NCBI GenBank assembly: GCA_965228975.1
Contig: OZ245851.1
Span: forward strand, 496,001 to 560,000
Direction: 5' to 3'
DNA from: JAJFJD01 sp965228975
GTDB taxonomy: Bacteria; Pseudomonadota; Alphaproteobacteria; UBA8366
DNA: 64,000 nucleotides
Below the pieces are notes generated by a model. That model made no database searches. It was not told where the DNA came from and saw nothing but the letters and a program-made list of their open reading frames with translations. The position numbers were made by a program, and so were the translations under genes. Positions 32,367-40,427 of the stretch are shown here, piece after piece; position 1 is the first letter of the stretch; each line of letters opens with the position of its first letter.

Positions 32367-32513
32367 GAATTGTTCTCTTTTTTAACATAGAGGCGCTCAT
32401 GGGCCTCCGAGGGTTGAATTTTATGCGTCGAAGGGTGGGTAGATTTCTGTACCGAGCTCGACGCCATCCATGTCAGACATTTTAAGATATCCGCTAACCT
32501 TCAGCTGTCTCTG

Positions 32514-33224
32514 CTAGAGTTCTGCTTGATGCCGGACCAAGGCTACGGGCGGTCCGATTTCGATAGGCGCTTGGGCTGAGGGGCGGGGCTTAGCGACAAA
32601 AAGATGGATAAGCACTTCCGCGGCTAGAATGTTCAGAACCCAACAAAGCACCATAAAACAATCTCTTAAGAAGCCTGTAGGCTCAGTGCCAAACGTGACG
32701 ATCCACGCTATTCCAAGTAACGCTTGTGTTGAGGCGCCCTGGCCAATGGCATAGGCCCTAAGCATCGAAGCTCCGTGCCTTTTGAAGGAACGTTCCCTAA
32801 CAGCAATGATCGCCCACCCGAGCAGTCCGATCATTGCGAAACTTAGGATAATCCGCGCGGAGAAAAGGAGGTTTCCTTGAATAGCGTCGGGGAAGGTAAA
32901 AAAGCAGGTCATCCACAATCCGGTGACCGCCGACAGAAATCCTGCAATTACCATCACGCGACCGATTAATCGGTGTGTCTTCGGGTGATGGCGCCTCAAA
33001 CTTGGCAGAAACTGTATTGCACCCGCCATGCAAAACACGAAACTACCCAAGATATGCAAAATGACTGGCCAAGGATCAGCTAGGGCGCGCGGATTTCCGG
33101 GAAGCATAGAAGGGCCGCCGGCAAGCTCAAAAAGCCTTATCAGGCCACCGAATGTGGGGATCGACGAGAAAACAACAATCAGAATCAATGTTGTCCATTC
33201 ACGTCCGGTAAAAACGTTCATCAT
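32514..33224 (-). CDS. DUF2306-like multi-pass membrane protein
   Basis: With the start at 33224 (GAGGG ribosome site about 6 bp upstream; an in-frame ATG 33 bp earlier has none), the product is 236 residues with about seven hydrophobic helices. Histidines in HILGSFVFCMAGAIQF, RRHHPKTHRLIGR and the RSFKRHGASMLRAYA segment match the DUF2306 pattern, in which conserved His residues may bind haem or metal. It is divergent from a LysR-family gene, its probable regulator. Confidence 0.75.
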   Translation of the reverse strand: MMNVFTGREWTTLILIVVFSSIPTFGGLIRLFELAGGPSMLPGNPRALADPWPVILHILGSFVFCMAGAIQFLPSLRRHHPKTHRLIGRVMVIAGFLSAVTGLWMTCFFTFPDAIQGNLLFSARIILSFAMIGLLGWAIIAVRERSFKRHGASMLRAYAIGQGASTQALLGIAWIVTFGTEPTGFLRDCFMVLCWVLNILAAEVLIHLFVAKPRPSAQAPIEIGPPVALVRHQAEL

Positions 33225-33398
33225 AGGCCCTCTAATTTGACCCAAGGTCAGGATCAACCTTCGTCCACAGCGGCCATATCATCATTGGGTTGACCGGTGT
33301 ATTTGGGGGTTGTTCGGTTCCCAATATCAATCCGGTCTCGCGTATCCGAGTGCTTTCGCAGTGGAGATGAGGGTCTTCTACATCTTCAAAATCAAATT

Positions 33399-33423
33399 AG
33401 AAATTGCCAAAATCCGCATTTCT
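33399..33423. promoter_or_regulatory. Possible LysR-type binding dyad
   Basis: AGAAAT (33399-33404) and ATTTCT (33418-33423) form an inverted repeat with a 13-bp spacer just upstream of the LysR gene and in the gap shared with the divergent membrane-protein gene. This spacing is compatible with a LysR-type site. Confidence 0.35.
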
Positions 33424-33438
33424 GATATTCATTTTTGA

Positions 33439-34341
33439 ATGAGAAATCGAGCCTCCGCATTCGACTGGTCGCAAGCGCAAGCCTTCCTGGCTACGGCTGA
33501 AACAGGATCATTTTCCGGAGCCGCCGAACTTTTGGGATTGTCTCAACCGACCGTGGGGCGGCATGTCGCTGCCCTTGAGAGTGATCTTGGTCTGTTGCTG
33601 TTCGATCGGGTCGGAAAGTCTTTGGCGATCAACGATAAAGGGCTTGCCCTGGTCGCTCACGTGAAAGCGATGAAGGAAGCGGCGGACCTGTTGAGTCTTG
33701 CGGCGTTGGGCCAGGATCAAATGATCGCCGGCCCTGTCAGCGTCACCGCAAGTGACGTCTTTTGCGCCTATATCTTACCACCAATCATTGAGCGCATCCG
33801 GTTTTCCTATCCCGAGGTTCAGGTGGAGATCGTTTCCTCCAACGAGGTGCAAGACTTGCGGCGGCGTGACGCGGATATTGCAATCCGCAACCTTGAGCCG
33901 ACGCATCCTGATCTTTATGCGAAGCGAGTACGGACCACGAAAGCCTATCTCTACGGAGCAAGCTCTTATCTCGACGTTGTAGGCCGCCCGGCGACGATCA
34001 ATGATATTAGTGAGCGAACGACCTTCCTTGGGGACACCTCCGGGCGCGTCTTTCAGATGTTGAGCGCAATGAACGGAGCCATCGCGGCCGAGCAATTCAG
34101 CTTCGTTGCCAATAGTGGGGTGGCAATATGGGAGTTGGTTAAGCGAGGACTGGGCCTCACAGTTATGTTCGAGGATCTCGCGAAGATGACACCTGAGGTT
34201 GAGGCTGTCCTAACAAAGGAAGTATCTGCCGAAGTTCCTGTCTGGCTTGTTACTCACGGAGAACTCAAGACCAATGCCAGGATACGCGCCATCTTCGAAA
34301 TCTTGTCCGAGGAACTTGCCGCCGGAGCGTCAAACAGATAA
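33439..34341 (+). CDS. LysR-family transcriptional regulator (island)
   Basis: The 300-residue protein has the N-terminal winged helix (AFLATAETGSFSGAAELLGLSQPTVGRHVAALESDLG in outline) and a periplasmic-binding-like effector domain (residues about 95-295). No clear ribosome site precedes the ATG. It is divergent from the DUF2306-like gene with an AGAAAT/ATTTCT dyad between them, so it most likely controls that gene and itself. The effector is unknown. Confidence 0.9.
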   Translation: MRNRASAFDWSQAQAFLATAETGSFSGAAELLGLSQPTVGRHVAALESDLGLLLFDRVGKSLAINDKGLALVAHVKAMKEAADLLSLAALGQDQMIAGPVSVTASDVFCAYILPPIIERIRFSYPEVQVEIVSSNEVQDLRRRDADIAIRNLEPTHPDLYAKRVRTTKAYLYGASSYLDVVGRPATINDISERTTFLGDTSGRVFQMLSAMNGAIAAEQFSFVANSGVAIWELVKRGLGLTVMFEDLAKMTPEVEAVLTKEVSAEVPVWLVTHGELKTNARIRAIFEILSEELAAGASNR

Positions 34342-34360
34342 CTGCAACGAGCCTTCTACA

Positions 34361-34386
34361 ATGTCCGTCTCTGGCTAAGCGCGGAC
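34361..34386. repeat. Dispersed TGTCCGCT-type repeat, copy 3
   Basis: ATGTCCGTCTCTGGCTAA followed by GCGCGGAC forms an imperfect dyad that resembles the copy at 31650-31675, and both precede an arm-like repeat by about 100 bp. Confidence 0.5.
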
Positions 34387-34475
34387 CTCAGGGCAGCCCT
34401 AGCCGAACTTCTGCTCTTGGGAAACTAACGGATATACCTCACTAACGGTTATTTTTAGTCGGTTCTAAACCGTAG

Positions 34476-34519
34476 AACTTACACATTTTCTTACACATTC
34501 TGAGGAGTTTGATCAGAAT
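34476..34519. repeat. 44-bp arm-like direct repeat, copy B
   Basis: This segment matches 31772-31815 at 42 of 44 positions with the two CTTACACATT motifs intact. It lies 33 bp before the second duplicated tRNA-Leu end. Confidence 0.75.
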
Positions 34520-34552
34520 GTCAGCTAGTATCAATGGTTTAAGTCAATACCC

Positions 34553-34614
34553 AAGGGACTTAAAATCCCTCGGCCGCTTAGGCCATCCCGGTTCGAGTTC
34601 GGGAGCGGGCACCA
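34553..34614 (+). repeat. Duplicated 3' end of tRNA-Leu (att site, copy 3)
   Basis: These 62 bp match the tRNA-Leu 3' end with the same variable-arm change as copy 2 plus one T-loop change (GAGTTCGGG). The second truncated copy shows a second insertion, or a tandem element, at the same tRNA. Confidence 0.92.
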
Positions 34615-34676
34615 TTTTGGAGATTTGTCGCTGCATCCGGTTACGGAGCGATGTGCACACCGAACGTAATCATTGA

Positions 34677-34704
34677 AATGTCCGTTTTTGACCCTAATCG
34701 GACT
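34677..34704. repeat. Dispersed TGTCCGCT-type repeat, copy 4
   Basis: AATGTCCGTTTTTGACCC followed by TAATCGGAC is a diverged member of the island's repeat family. Confidence 0.45.
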
Positions 34705-34757
34705 ATCCTGATGATCTTCCTCAATGCCAGAAGGCGGCGGGGAATCCATGATGCCGC

Positions 34758-35180
34758 ATGTTTCGCCGATGCCTTCGATATAATTCAAGCATACGTTGGA
34801 AAACCGCGCTGGTGGTCGCTCTGATAGCCAGCAGCTGCGCAACTAATTATTTTGAACCCAACCTACCTAGATCTCAGTTGGCTGTTGTAACCGTCGTCAG
34901 TCCCAACATGAAGATCGAAACAGTCGATGCGTTAAGTGTAGATGGCGAAGGGTCAATCAAAGTGCCGCCAGGCTTGCATGCTTTCAAGATTTCTCATCGC
35001 CCCGCTTCTTGGGGCGGTCCATTGACAAGTGTGATTGCCTTTAGCGCACGTGCAGGACACGAGTATCAGTTCAAAGCGGAGATTTCGGAGTCGGGTGAGT
35101 TTTTCTTGTGGGTAACTGACAAGTCCACTGGTGAAACGGCAGTTGGTAGGCCACCCCGCAAAGAGGCAGATTCACATTGA
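34758..35180 (+). CDS. Lipoprotein-like hypothetical protein, pair member 1
   Basis: The 140-residue protein has a basic start, a hydrophobic stretch (TALVVALIASSC) ending in a lipobox cysteine at about residue 27, and a small beta-rich domain. It shares a layout with the next gene: a VPPGLHAFKI / LPGRHSIKV segment, then RAGHEYQFKAE / KAGHSYQIDMN, then DKSTGETAVG / DQATGKVVAG. This resembles PEGA-like surface lipoprotein domains. Both genes lie 20 bp apart just outside the second duplicated tRNA end. Confidence 0.65.
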   Translation: MFRRCLRYNSSIRWKTALVVALIASSCATNYFEPNLPRSQLAVVTVVSPNMKIETVDALSVDGEGSIKVPPGLHAFKISHRPASWGGPLTSVIAFSARAGHEYQFKAEISESGEFFLWVTDKSTGETAVGRPPRKEADSH

Positions 35181-35199
35181 TTGGTTGCAGGCTCTTTGA

Positions 35200-35613
35200 A
35201 TGTCCCAGCATTGCTCTCTCGCTATAGTTTTTCTTCTGCTGGCCGCTCTTTCGGGCTGTACAGCTACAGAGCGTGTATACAAAGGAGAGAAACTTTCTGA
35301 CGAAGAAATCGGCCACGTGTCAACGGCAGGCGCAATTGCGTTATTTTATAATAAAGTTATTTATATTCATAAAATAAATGATCTAAACGTAGGTTCATTT
35401 GTAACAGAGGCAGAATTATTGCCAGGCAGGCATAGTATTAAAGTAAAAATGACAATAGTAGTTCCGCGCGTTAGTGCATCGACCTGGGGTTTTATCGATC
35501 TTGATGTGAAAGCTGGCCACTCCTATCAAATTGACATGAACTTTCACTATATTTGGGCTGAAGACCAAGCGACCGGCAAGGTTGTTGCCGGTGTAAGGCC
35601 GGCAAAAAGTTAG
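35200..35613 (+). CDS. Lipoprotein-like hypothetical protein, pair member 2
   Basis: The 137-residue protein begins with a clear lipoprotein signal (LLLAALSGC, C20). The mature domain is a diverged paralogue of the preceding gene product, with GRHSIKV and KAGHSYQID at corresponding places. The middle of the gene is strikingly AT-rich (around 35340-35400) compared with the chromosome, a sign of recent transfer. Function unknown. Confidence 0.7.
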   Translation: MSQHCSLAIVFLLLAALSGCTATERVYKGEKLSDEEIGHVSTAGAIALFYNKVIYIHKINDLNVGSFVTEAELLPGRHSIKVKMTIVVPRVSASTWGFIDLDVKAGHSYQIDMNFHYIWAEDQATGKVVAGVRPAKS

Positions 35614-35672
35614 ATTAAATTGCCGAAATAGAACGGGCTTTCGGGTTCGCATTTGCGTCCGCTGGTGGCTAT

Positions 35673-35730
35673 TAGCGGACATTCAAGCCGCCGGGGTCGA
35701 TGTCCGTTAACGACCCGGAGGAGACATTCT
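35673..35730. repeat. Dispersed AGCGGACAT/ATGTCCGTT repeat, copy 5
   Basis: TAGCGGACATT at 35673 and ATGTCCGTTAACGACCC at 35700 face each other, followed by GGAGGAGACATT. The unit resembles those at 38613 and 39271. Confidence 0.55.
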
Positions 35731-35785
35731 TGGCAACCGTGCTATGGCGCCGCTCGTGACTCACCATAGAAGTGTATTGGTCCCT

Positions 35786-37927
35786 TTACTCTGGTATTCC
35801 CGCCTTGCGTAGCCCCTCCTTGACAAGCGACAGGTACCCGGAATCTTGGATAAGCCCCGTATTAACGATAGTCGCTATGGTTCCGTCGAAGCCCATGACC
35901 TGCAACTCATCGACCTGCCACTCGGCATCTTCCAGCCGTCCGGCCTGGGCGTAAGCCGCCGCCAGCCAGAAGCGGACGAAGTGCACCGTCGGACTTTTCT
36001 CCAATGCCGACTCGAAATCCGCAATCGCCGACTTGTAATCCTCGACGACAAAATAGGTCATCCCACGCATAAAGGGATACCAGAAAGGATAACGCGGGTT
36101 GAGCCGCATAGCGGTCTCTATGGACCTGAGACCGTCCTTGGCGCGGCCGCCCCCAACGTAAAGAACCGCCAAAAAAGCATAGGCATCGGCGTAATCCGGA
36201 TCCAACTCGATGGCCTGTTTCAAGGCCTTGATGCCTCGCTCCAGCGTCTCCGGCGTCCTGAGCCGCGCTATGCTCCGTCCTAGGCTCCAGTGAAGGTACG
36301 GGTTTTGCGGATCAAGAACGACGGCCTTTTCAGCCAGTTCGACAGCCTTTTCGAGATCGGGCTGGACGTTGCCCGACCATCCATTGCGGGCATTCAATTG
36401 GAGGATATTGGCAATGCGCGTATAGGGCAGCGCATAGTCGGGATCTATCGACAACGCCTGTTCGTAGAACTGCACGGCCTTCCGGTTACCTTCGCGGGTA
36501 AAATCGGACTCTAAGAAAAGGCCGCGCAGATAGAGATCGTGTGCCGCGACGCTGCCGGTCCCTCTTTTCGCGAGACGTTGACGATCGGTTCCGGATAGCG
36601 TGAGCGCCAGCGAACCGACGATCTTTTCCAACACCTGATCTTGGAGGTTGAAGATATCGTTCAGGTCACCGTCGTAGCGCTCGGCCCAAAGCTGGCCGCC
36701 GGTCGTCGCATCGATCAGCTGGGCATTGATACGAACCCGCTCCCCCGCTTTGCGCACGCTACCCTCGATCACGCATCGGACATTGAGCGCCTTGCCGACG
36801 TCCCGGATATCAATCTTCCTGCCCTTGTAACCGGATGTCGAGGTCCGTGAAATTACGGTCAGGTTCGATATCTTGGACAGGTCGGTGATCAGGTCCTCTG
36901 TCATGCCGTCCGAGAAGTACTCCTGTTTTTCATCTCCGCTGATGTTGGCGAAGGGCAATACTGCGACGGACGGTTTGCCCGGAGATAAGGCGCAAGCTAC
37001 CGGCTCAGTCGGCTGGGTCTTCGGCGCGAACCAAGGGAGCAGGCCCCTCCCGCTGACGAGCACACCCACGCCGAGAACGAGAAGAACGATGACTACAGCA
37101 CGGACCCAGAGGTGTTTCTTGTACGTGGCGGTCAGAGCCGTCGGGCTTGTAATTCGTGTCGGTTGCGTTCCGGTATCCGGCACAATCCGAACGCTTGACA
37201 CCGGCACAATTTCATCTTGCCTGATCTCCTCGAACAGAGCCCGGGTCGCCGCGTCGGGCGCGACCTGAAGCTCCGCATTCAGGATATCGGCGCATGCCTG
37301 GTACTGGCGCAGCGCCGCGACGCGGTCGCCGGATTCATGCAGATATCGCATCAGGCAGCGGTGTCCATCCTCGCGCAGCGGATCAAGCGCCACGAGACGT
37401 TGCGCGGCTTCGAGAGCTTGTCGGATATCGCCCCGACCGGCGGCGGCATCGGCGGCGCGATGCAGTGTATCGCAGGCATCCGCCTCAAGCGCCGACCGCG
37501 TAGCGGTCAGCCATTCCTCGAAGGCCGGGTCCGGGATCGACAACCCGTCGAGGAACGGTCCATCGTAAAGGACTGCCGCCGCGGCTGGGTCGTCGGCGCG
37601 CAGTGCCTGGAATCGTCCAACGTCGTGTTCCAAGGCCGCACCATGCAGCGTCACCTGCTCGCCGTCGCTTTCAAGAAGCGTGTGGCTCCCGTCATTTGGT
37701 AATGCCCGGATCAACTTAAGCGCATAGTTCAGGCTCTGCCGCGCTTGCCGTTCGCTACGGTCGCTCCACAGAAGCCCCATCAAGCGCTCGCGTGGTTGCG
37801 GTTTGTCCGCATTGATCGCGAGATAGGCGAGAAGAGCGCGCGTTTTGCGGGTCCGTACGGACAACACAGTCCCTGATCCGTCCCGGACCGAAAACGCACC
37901 AAACATCTTCAGTGATAGGCCCATCAA
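35786..37927 (-). CDS. SARP/BTAD-type regulator with TM segment, TolB-like domain and TPR repeats
   Basis: The 713-residue protein has an OmpR-like winged helix (LKMFGAFSVRDG... TRKTRALLAYLA, residues 1-95), a bacterial transcriptional activation domain (about 100-240), one transmembrane helix (about 275-297), a periplasmic TolB/FlgO-like domain (SVAVLPFANISGDEKQEYFSDGMTEDLITDLS, about 318-455) and C-terminal TPR repeats (about 470-700). A DNA-binding domain on a membrane-anchored chain suggests ToxR/CadC-like one-component signalling. It is divergent from a small exported-protein gene 176 bp away, a possible target. Confidence 0.85.
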   Translation of the reverse strand: MMGLSLKMFGAFSVRDGSGTVLSVRTRKTRALLAYLAINADKPQPRERLMGLLWSDRSERQARQSLNYALKLIRALPNDGSHTLLESDGEQVTLHGAALEHDVGRFQALRADDPAAAAVLYDGPFLDGLSIPDPAFEEWLTATRSALEADACDTLHRAADAAAGRGDIRQALEAAQRLVALDPLREDGHRCLMRYLHESGDRVAALRQYQACADILNAELQVAPDAATRALFEEIRQDEIVPVSSVRIVPDTGTQPTRITSPTALTATYKKHLWVRAVVIVLLVLGVGVLVSGRGLLPWFAPKTQPTEPVACALSPGKPSVAVLPFANISGDEKQEYFSDGMTEDLITDLSKISNLTVISRTSTSGYKGRKIDIRDVGKALNVRCVIEGSVRKAGERVRINAQLIDATTGGQLWAERYDGDLNDIFNLQDQVLEKIVGSLALTLSGTDRQRLAKRGTGSVAAHDLYLRGLFLESDFTREGNRKAVQFYEQALSIDPDYALPYTRIANILQLNARNGWSGNVQPDLEKAVELAEKAVVLDPQNPYLHWSLGRSIARLRTPETLERGIKALKQAIELDPDYADAYAFLAVLYVGGGRAKDGLRSIETAMRLNPRYPFWYPFMRGMTYFVVEDYKSAIADFESALEKSPTVHFVRFWLAAAYAQAGRLEDAEWQVDELQVMGFDGTIATIVNTGLIQDSGYLSLVKEGLRKAGIPE

Positions 37928-38103
37928 AATTGTCTTTTGTCAGTTATTCGTTGGAATTCGGGCGTCAACGTACAACAAAATACCGAATTCACCCATTTCT
38001 CCCTGCCAGATCCCTACGGCCTCACCCGGCGTTTATCACCGCCGGATAGCTTACCTCGGCACGTACACGAATCCATTAATTGTAATTCATGTGGAGGCTT
38101 ATC

Positions 38104-38388
38104 ATGCAACGCACTCACAACCGTTCCTATCTTGCCCTGACCGCGGTAGTTATCGGTTTGACCTGGATTGGCGGCAGTAATGCCGATGATGGATCGCGCG
38201 ACGCGATCGTCGCGAAAACGACAGCGGTCCAGTCGACAGCCAAGGTTACCAGCGAGCAACGTTTTGATCTTCGGGCGTATGGCGACCGTTTCAAACTGGC
38301 GATCGAGGCCATTGAAAACGATTCACGGAAGCCCGAATGGACATGGGACGATAGCGACGACGACGGACGCATTGCAAAAAAGAGATGA
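38104..38388 (+). CDS. Small exported hypothetical protein
   Basis: The ATG at 38104 follows a strong GGAGG ribosome site (38092-38096), favouring it over an in-frame ATG 15 bp upstream. The 94-residue product has a Sec-type signal (MQRTHNRSYLALTAVVIGLTW, cleavage near residue 28) and a charged mature part ending in an acidic cluster (WTWDDSDDDGR). No family is recognised. It is divergent from the SARP/TPR membrane regulator. Confidence 0.6.
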   Translation: MQRTHNRSYLALTAVVIGLTWIGGSNADDGSRDAIVAKTTAVQSTAKVTSEQRFDLRAYGDRFKLAIEAIENDSRKPEWTWDDSDDDGRIAKKR

Positions 38389-38736
38389 TGTTGAAGATGC
38401 GAATACGGGAAGAGGGCAAACCAGCCGCGGCAAGGGGCGTTGCTACAAGGGCCTTGCCGTGGCCAGCACTCTCCAATGCTCGCGGCAGCCCTAGGCGTAT
38501 AATGTTTTATTCGACTGAGCGGTCCGAATTGATGGCCGGCCCGCACTCGAACGTGGAGTTCAGGTTTACCGAAGCGCAGCAAATGGCTGCCGTTTCAAAC
38601 TCTGGGTGCGATATTAGCGGACATAGGACGCCCGCTATCAACGTCCGCTTTTCAATCAGAAACGGACATTAAGACAAGAATGTCCGCAGATGACGTTAAG
38701 TGGAAGGGCTTCCGACCGAAATGATACTTTCGGAAC
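38389..38736. other. Intergenic segment with dispersed repeats
   Basis: A 95-codon frame here lacks family features and spans repeats, so I do not call it. The segment contains a compound member of the TGTCCGCT/AGCGGACA family at 38613-38699. Confidence 0.6.
38613..38699. repeat. Dispersed AGCGGACAT/TGTCCGCTT repeat, copy 6 (compound)
   Basis: TTAGCGGACAT, then CGTCCGCTTTT, AAACGGACATTAAG and AATGTCCGCAGATGACG follow each other within 87 bp. Several alternative hairpins could form. Confidence 0.55.
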
Positions 38737-39204
38737 ATGGCACGCAACATCGCCGAGCTAACTCCGCAGGAACTGACCTTCTGCCGTCTCCGGGCACAGG
38801 GCTACGACCAGACCAACGCCTACCGGCACGCGTTCGACAAGCCAAGGATGCAGGCCAAGAGCGTCACCGAGGCGGCGTCCCGGCTGGCGGCCAAGCCGCA
38901 AGTTCATGCAATGCTGCGAGAATTGTTCCGCGAGGCGAAGAAGTCCACGCTTCTATCCCACGCCGAGTACCTCGACTCTCTAAGGGCCGACCACGCTGCC
39001 GCGAAGGAGGCGGGCAACTGGACGGTGGCCGCATCCTTTCAACGTCTGATCGGTCTGGCCATCGGCTCGTTGAGCAATACCCTGCGCGTTCAGGAAGAGC
39101 GCCCCGATCCAGAGGTATTGATCAATCGCATTGCTGGGACCAATACCGAGCTTGCAGCGATGCTGCGGGAGGTGCTCGGGGCACGGGCGGATTTTGATGC
39201 TTAG
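38737..39204 (+). CDS. Phage terminase small subunit-like protein (orphan)
   Basis: The 155-residue protein begins ELTPQELTFCRLRAQGYDQTNAYRHAF and continues with SVTEAASRLAAKPQVHAMLREL, the helix-turn-helix pattern of terminase small subunits, which recognise pac/cos DNA. The C-terminal half is helical and diverged. No large terminase, portal or capsid gene is near, so it is a prophage or phage-satellite remnant in the island. It is flanked on both sides by dispersed repeats. Confidence 0.65.
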   Translation: MARNIAELTPQELTFCRLRAQGYDQTNAYRHAFDKPRMQAKSVTEAASRLAAKPQVHAMLRELFREAKKSTLLSHAEYLDSLRADHAAAKEAGNWTVAASFQRLIGLAIGSLSNTLRVQEERPDPEVLINRIAGTNTELAAMLREVLGARADFDA

Positions 39205-39534
39205 GGTTGCTTGAGAGATCACTACTGAGCGGCGCCCGCATTGCCAAGAGAAGCGGAAACTCCTCTACCGATGTCCGCTTTTCCTTCGATTAGGTCTGCT
39301 TCTCCCCCGAAAGCGGACATAGCTCCGATAGAATTCGATGTCCGTTCATGACCCGGAGCGGACATTCAGTGGCGAAAAATTTGGCAACCAAGACGAATCG
39401 TGTTCGTTTTGCGATCAACTTTTGATCTAAATCACGATAAGCATACTCAATTCTTAGGTATCAATTTCAGCAAAGCAAAACTCTAGAGGCGTGGATCGCT
39501 TGCCGCAATCAACGTTTATTAAAGGCGTCTTGCT
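39205..39534. other. Intergenic segment with dispersed repeats
   Basis: There is no gene in these 330 bp. They include a compound dispersed repeat (39271-39367) and an AT-rich stretch (39380-39500) that should hold the promoter of the VPLPA-CTERM gene. Confidence 0.6.
39271..39367. repeat. Dispersed TGTCCGCTT/AAGCGGACAT repeat, copy 7 (compound)
   Basis: ATGTCCGCTTTTCC and CGAAAGCGGACAT form one imperfect dyad, followed by ATGTCCGTTCATGACCC and GGAGCGGACATTCAG forming a second. This is the clearest copy of the family. Confidence 0.65.
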
Positions 39535-40134
39535 ATGAGAATAATGCGAGCTGTTGTGTGTGCAATGTGTGTCCTCACGTCGACATTGACGAGCGCAGCG
39601 CATGCCGTAGTCGTCGAATCGGTATCATGTGGTGCTGGCCGCCCAGATATATGTCTGACTGGGATTAAGGGATTAGAAGTATCTGGAACACTGTACAATG
39701 TCAGACTCATAGAGGACTCTTTCGAGAACCTTTTCGGCGACCCATTATCGCCGGATTTCGTGGCTCCTACTTTTTGGGAGGACGAAGCAACTGCGGTCGC
39801 TGTACTTACTGCGATCGGCGACCTCATGGCGCCAAACGGGCTATCCCTATTCAGAATGGACAATACAGGCACTGTTTGGGGTGATGTTCTCATTCATTAC
39901 GACATACATCCTTTTTTAGGTGCCGCCACTAGTGATGTGCTGGTTCGTTGCGGTATAGATTTTCTTGGAGATCTTTGTGATCCCACCGTAATTACTGACT
40001 TCGCCAGCTCATATGAAGATATTCGTCCTACTGCGCTCATTTCTGTTGTTCCAGTTCCCGCGGCGCTACCGCTTTTCCTTTCAGCAATAGCCATCCTAGG
40101 CTGGTTCGGGTGGCGAAGGGCAAACTCGGCCTAA
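39535..40134 (+). CDS. VPLPA-CTERM-type surface/exported protein
   Basis: The 199-residue protein has an N-terminal signal (AVVCAMCVLTSTLTSAAHA, cleavage near residue 22) and a C-terminal sorting tail: VPVPAALPLFLSAIAILGW followed by the basic stop FGWRR. This is the PEP-CTERM-like VPLPA-CTERM class, which is processed by exosortase-type enzymes. The body is beta-rich with four cysteines and resembles no family I know. No exosortase is encoded in the window. The start may be the second ATG at 39544. Confidence 0.8.
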   Translation: MRIMRAVVCAMCVLTSTLTSAAHAVVVESVSCGAGRPDICLTGIKGLEVSGTLYNVRLIEDSFENLFGDPLSPDFVAPTFWEDEATAVAVLTAIGDLMAPNGLSLFRMDNTGTVWGDVLIHYDIHPFLGAATSDVLVRCGIDFLGDLCDPTVITDFASSYEDIRPTALISVVPVPAALPLFLSAIAILGWFGWRRANSA

Positions 40135-40427
40135 ATCAGCACAATTCAGTTTCATGAGCGGTGTTGATGCGGTGGGCAGTTCCGATCTCGGTTGAAAGTT
40201 CCGGATGCGCCGAACGCTTCTAAGCGCACCAAGCTCGTGAAGCGAGCGACGGGCGCTTGAGAGCGGCTACCCGTCGAACAATGCTCCGCACACCATCAAT
40301 CCCGACCGTGCCGTGTCGTACCACCGGGCAAGTATTTTTTAACCCTTCGGTTGCATACATTTATGCGAGTGAGACTTCTGCCTATCGCTAAATCCGCTCG
40401 AAACGAGAAGCCATCTGTAAACTTTCC

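Larger units (their letters stand above)
34342..34757. other. Gene-free island boundary segment
   Basis: No gene is seen. The segment holds a dispersed dyad (34361-34386), the second 44-bp arm-like repeat (34476-34519), the second duplicated tRNA-Leu end (34553-34614) and another dispersed dyad (34677-34704). The sequence after the tRNA copy (GAGATTTGTCGCTG) repeats the sequence following the intact tRNA. Confidence 0.7.

Noticed and set aside
38385..38672. A 95-codon plus-strand frame
   Set aside because: It ends within the dispersed repeats, has no recognisable domain and overlaps the preceding stop only by chance.
30581..39367. CRISPR array
   Set aside because: The repeated dyads differ in sequence, spacing and orientation, lie in several separate gaps, and no cas genes are present.
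30426..40134. An integrase or transposase gene for the island
   Set aside because: I looked for tyrosine recombinase (R..HxxR..Y) and DDE patterns in all frames here and saw none; the island is called from att repeats only.
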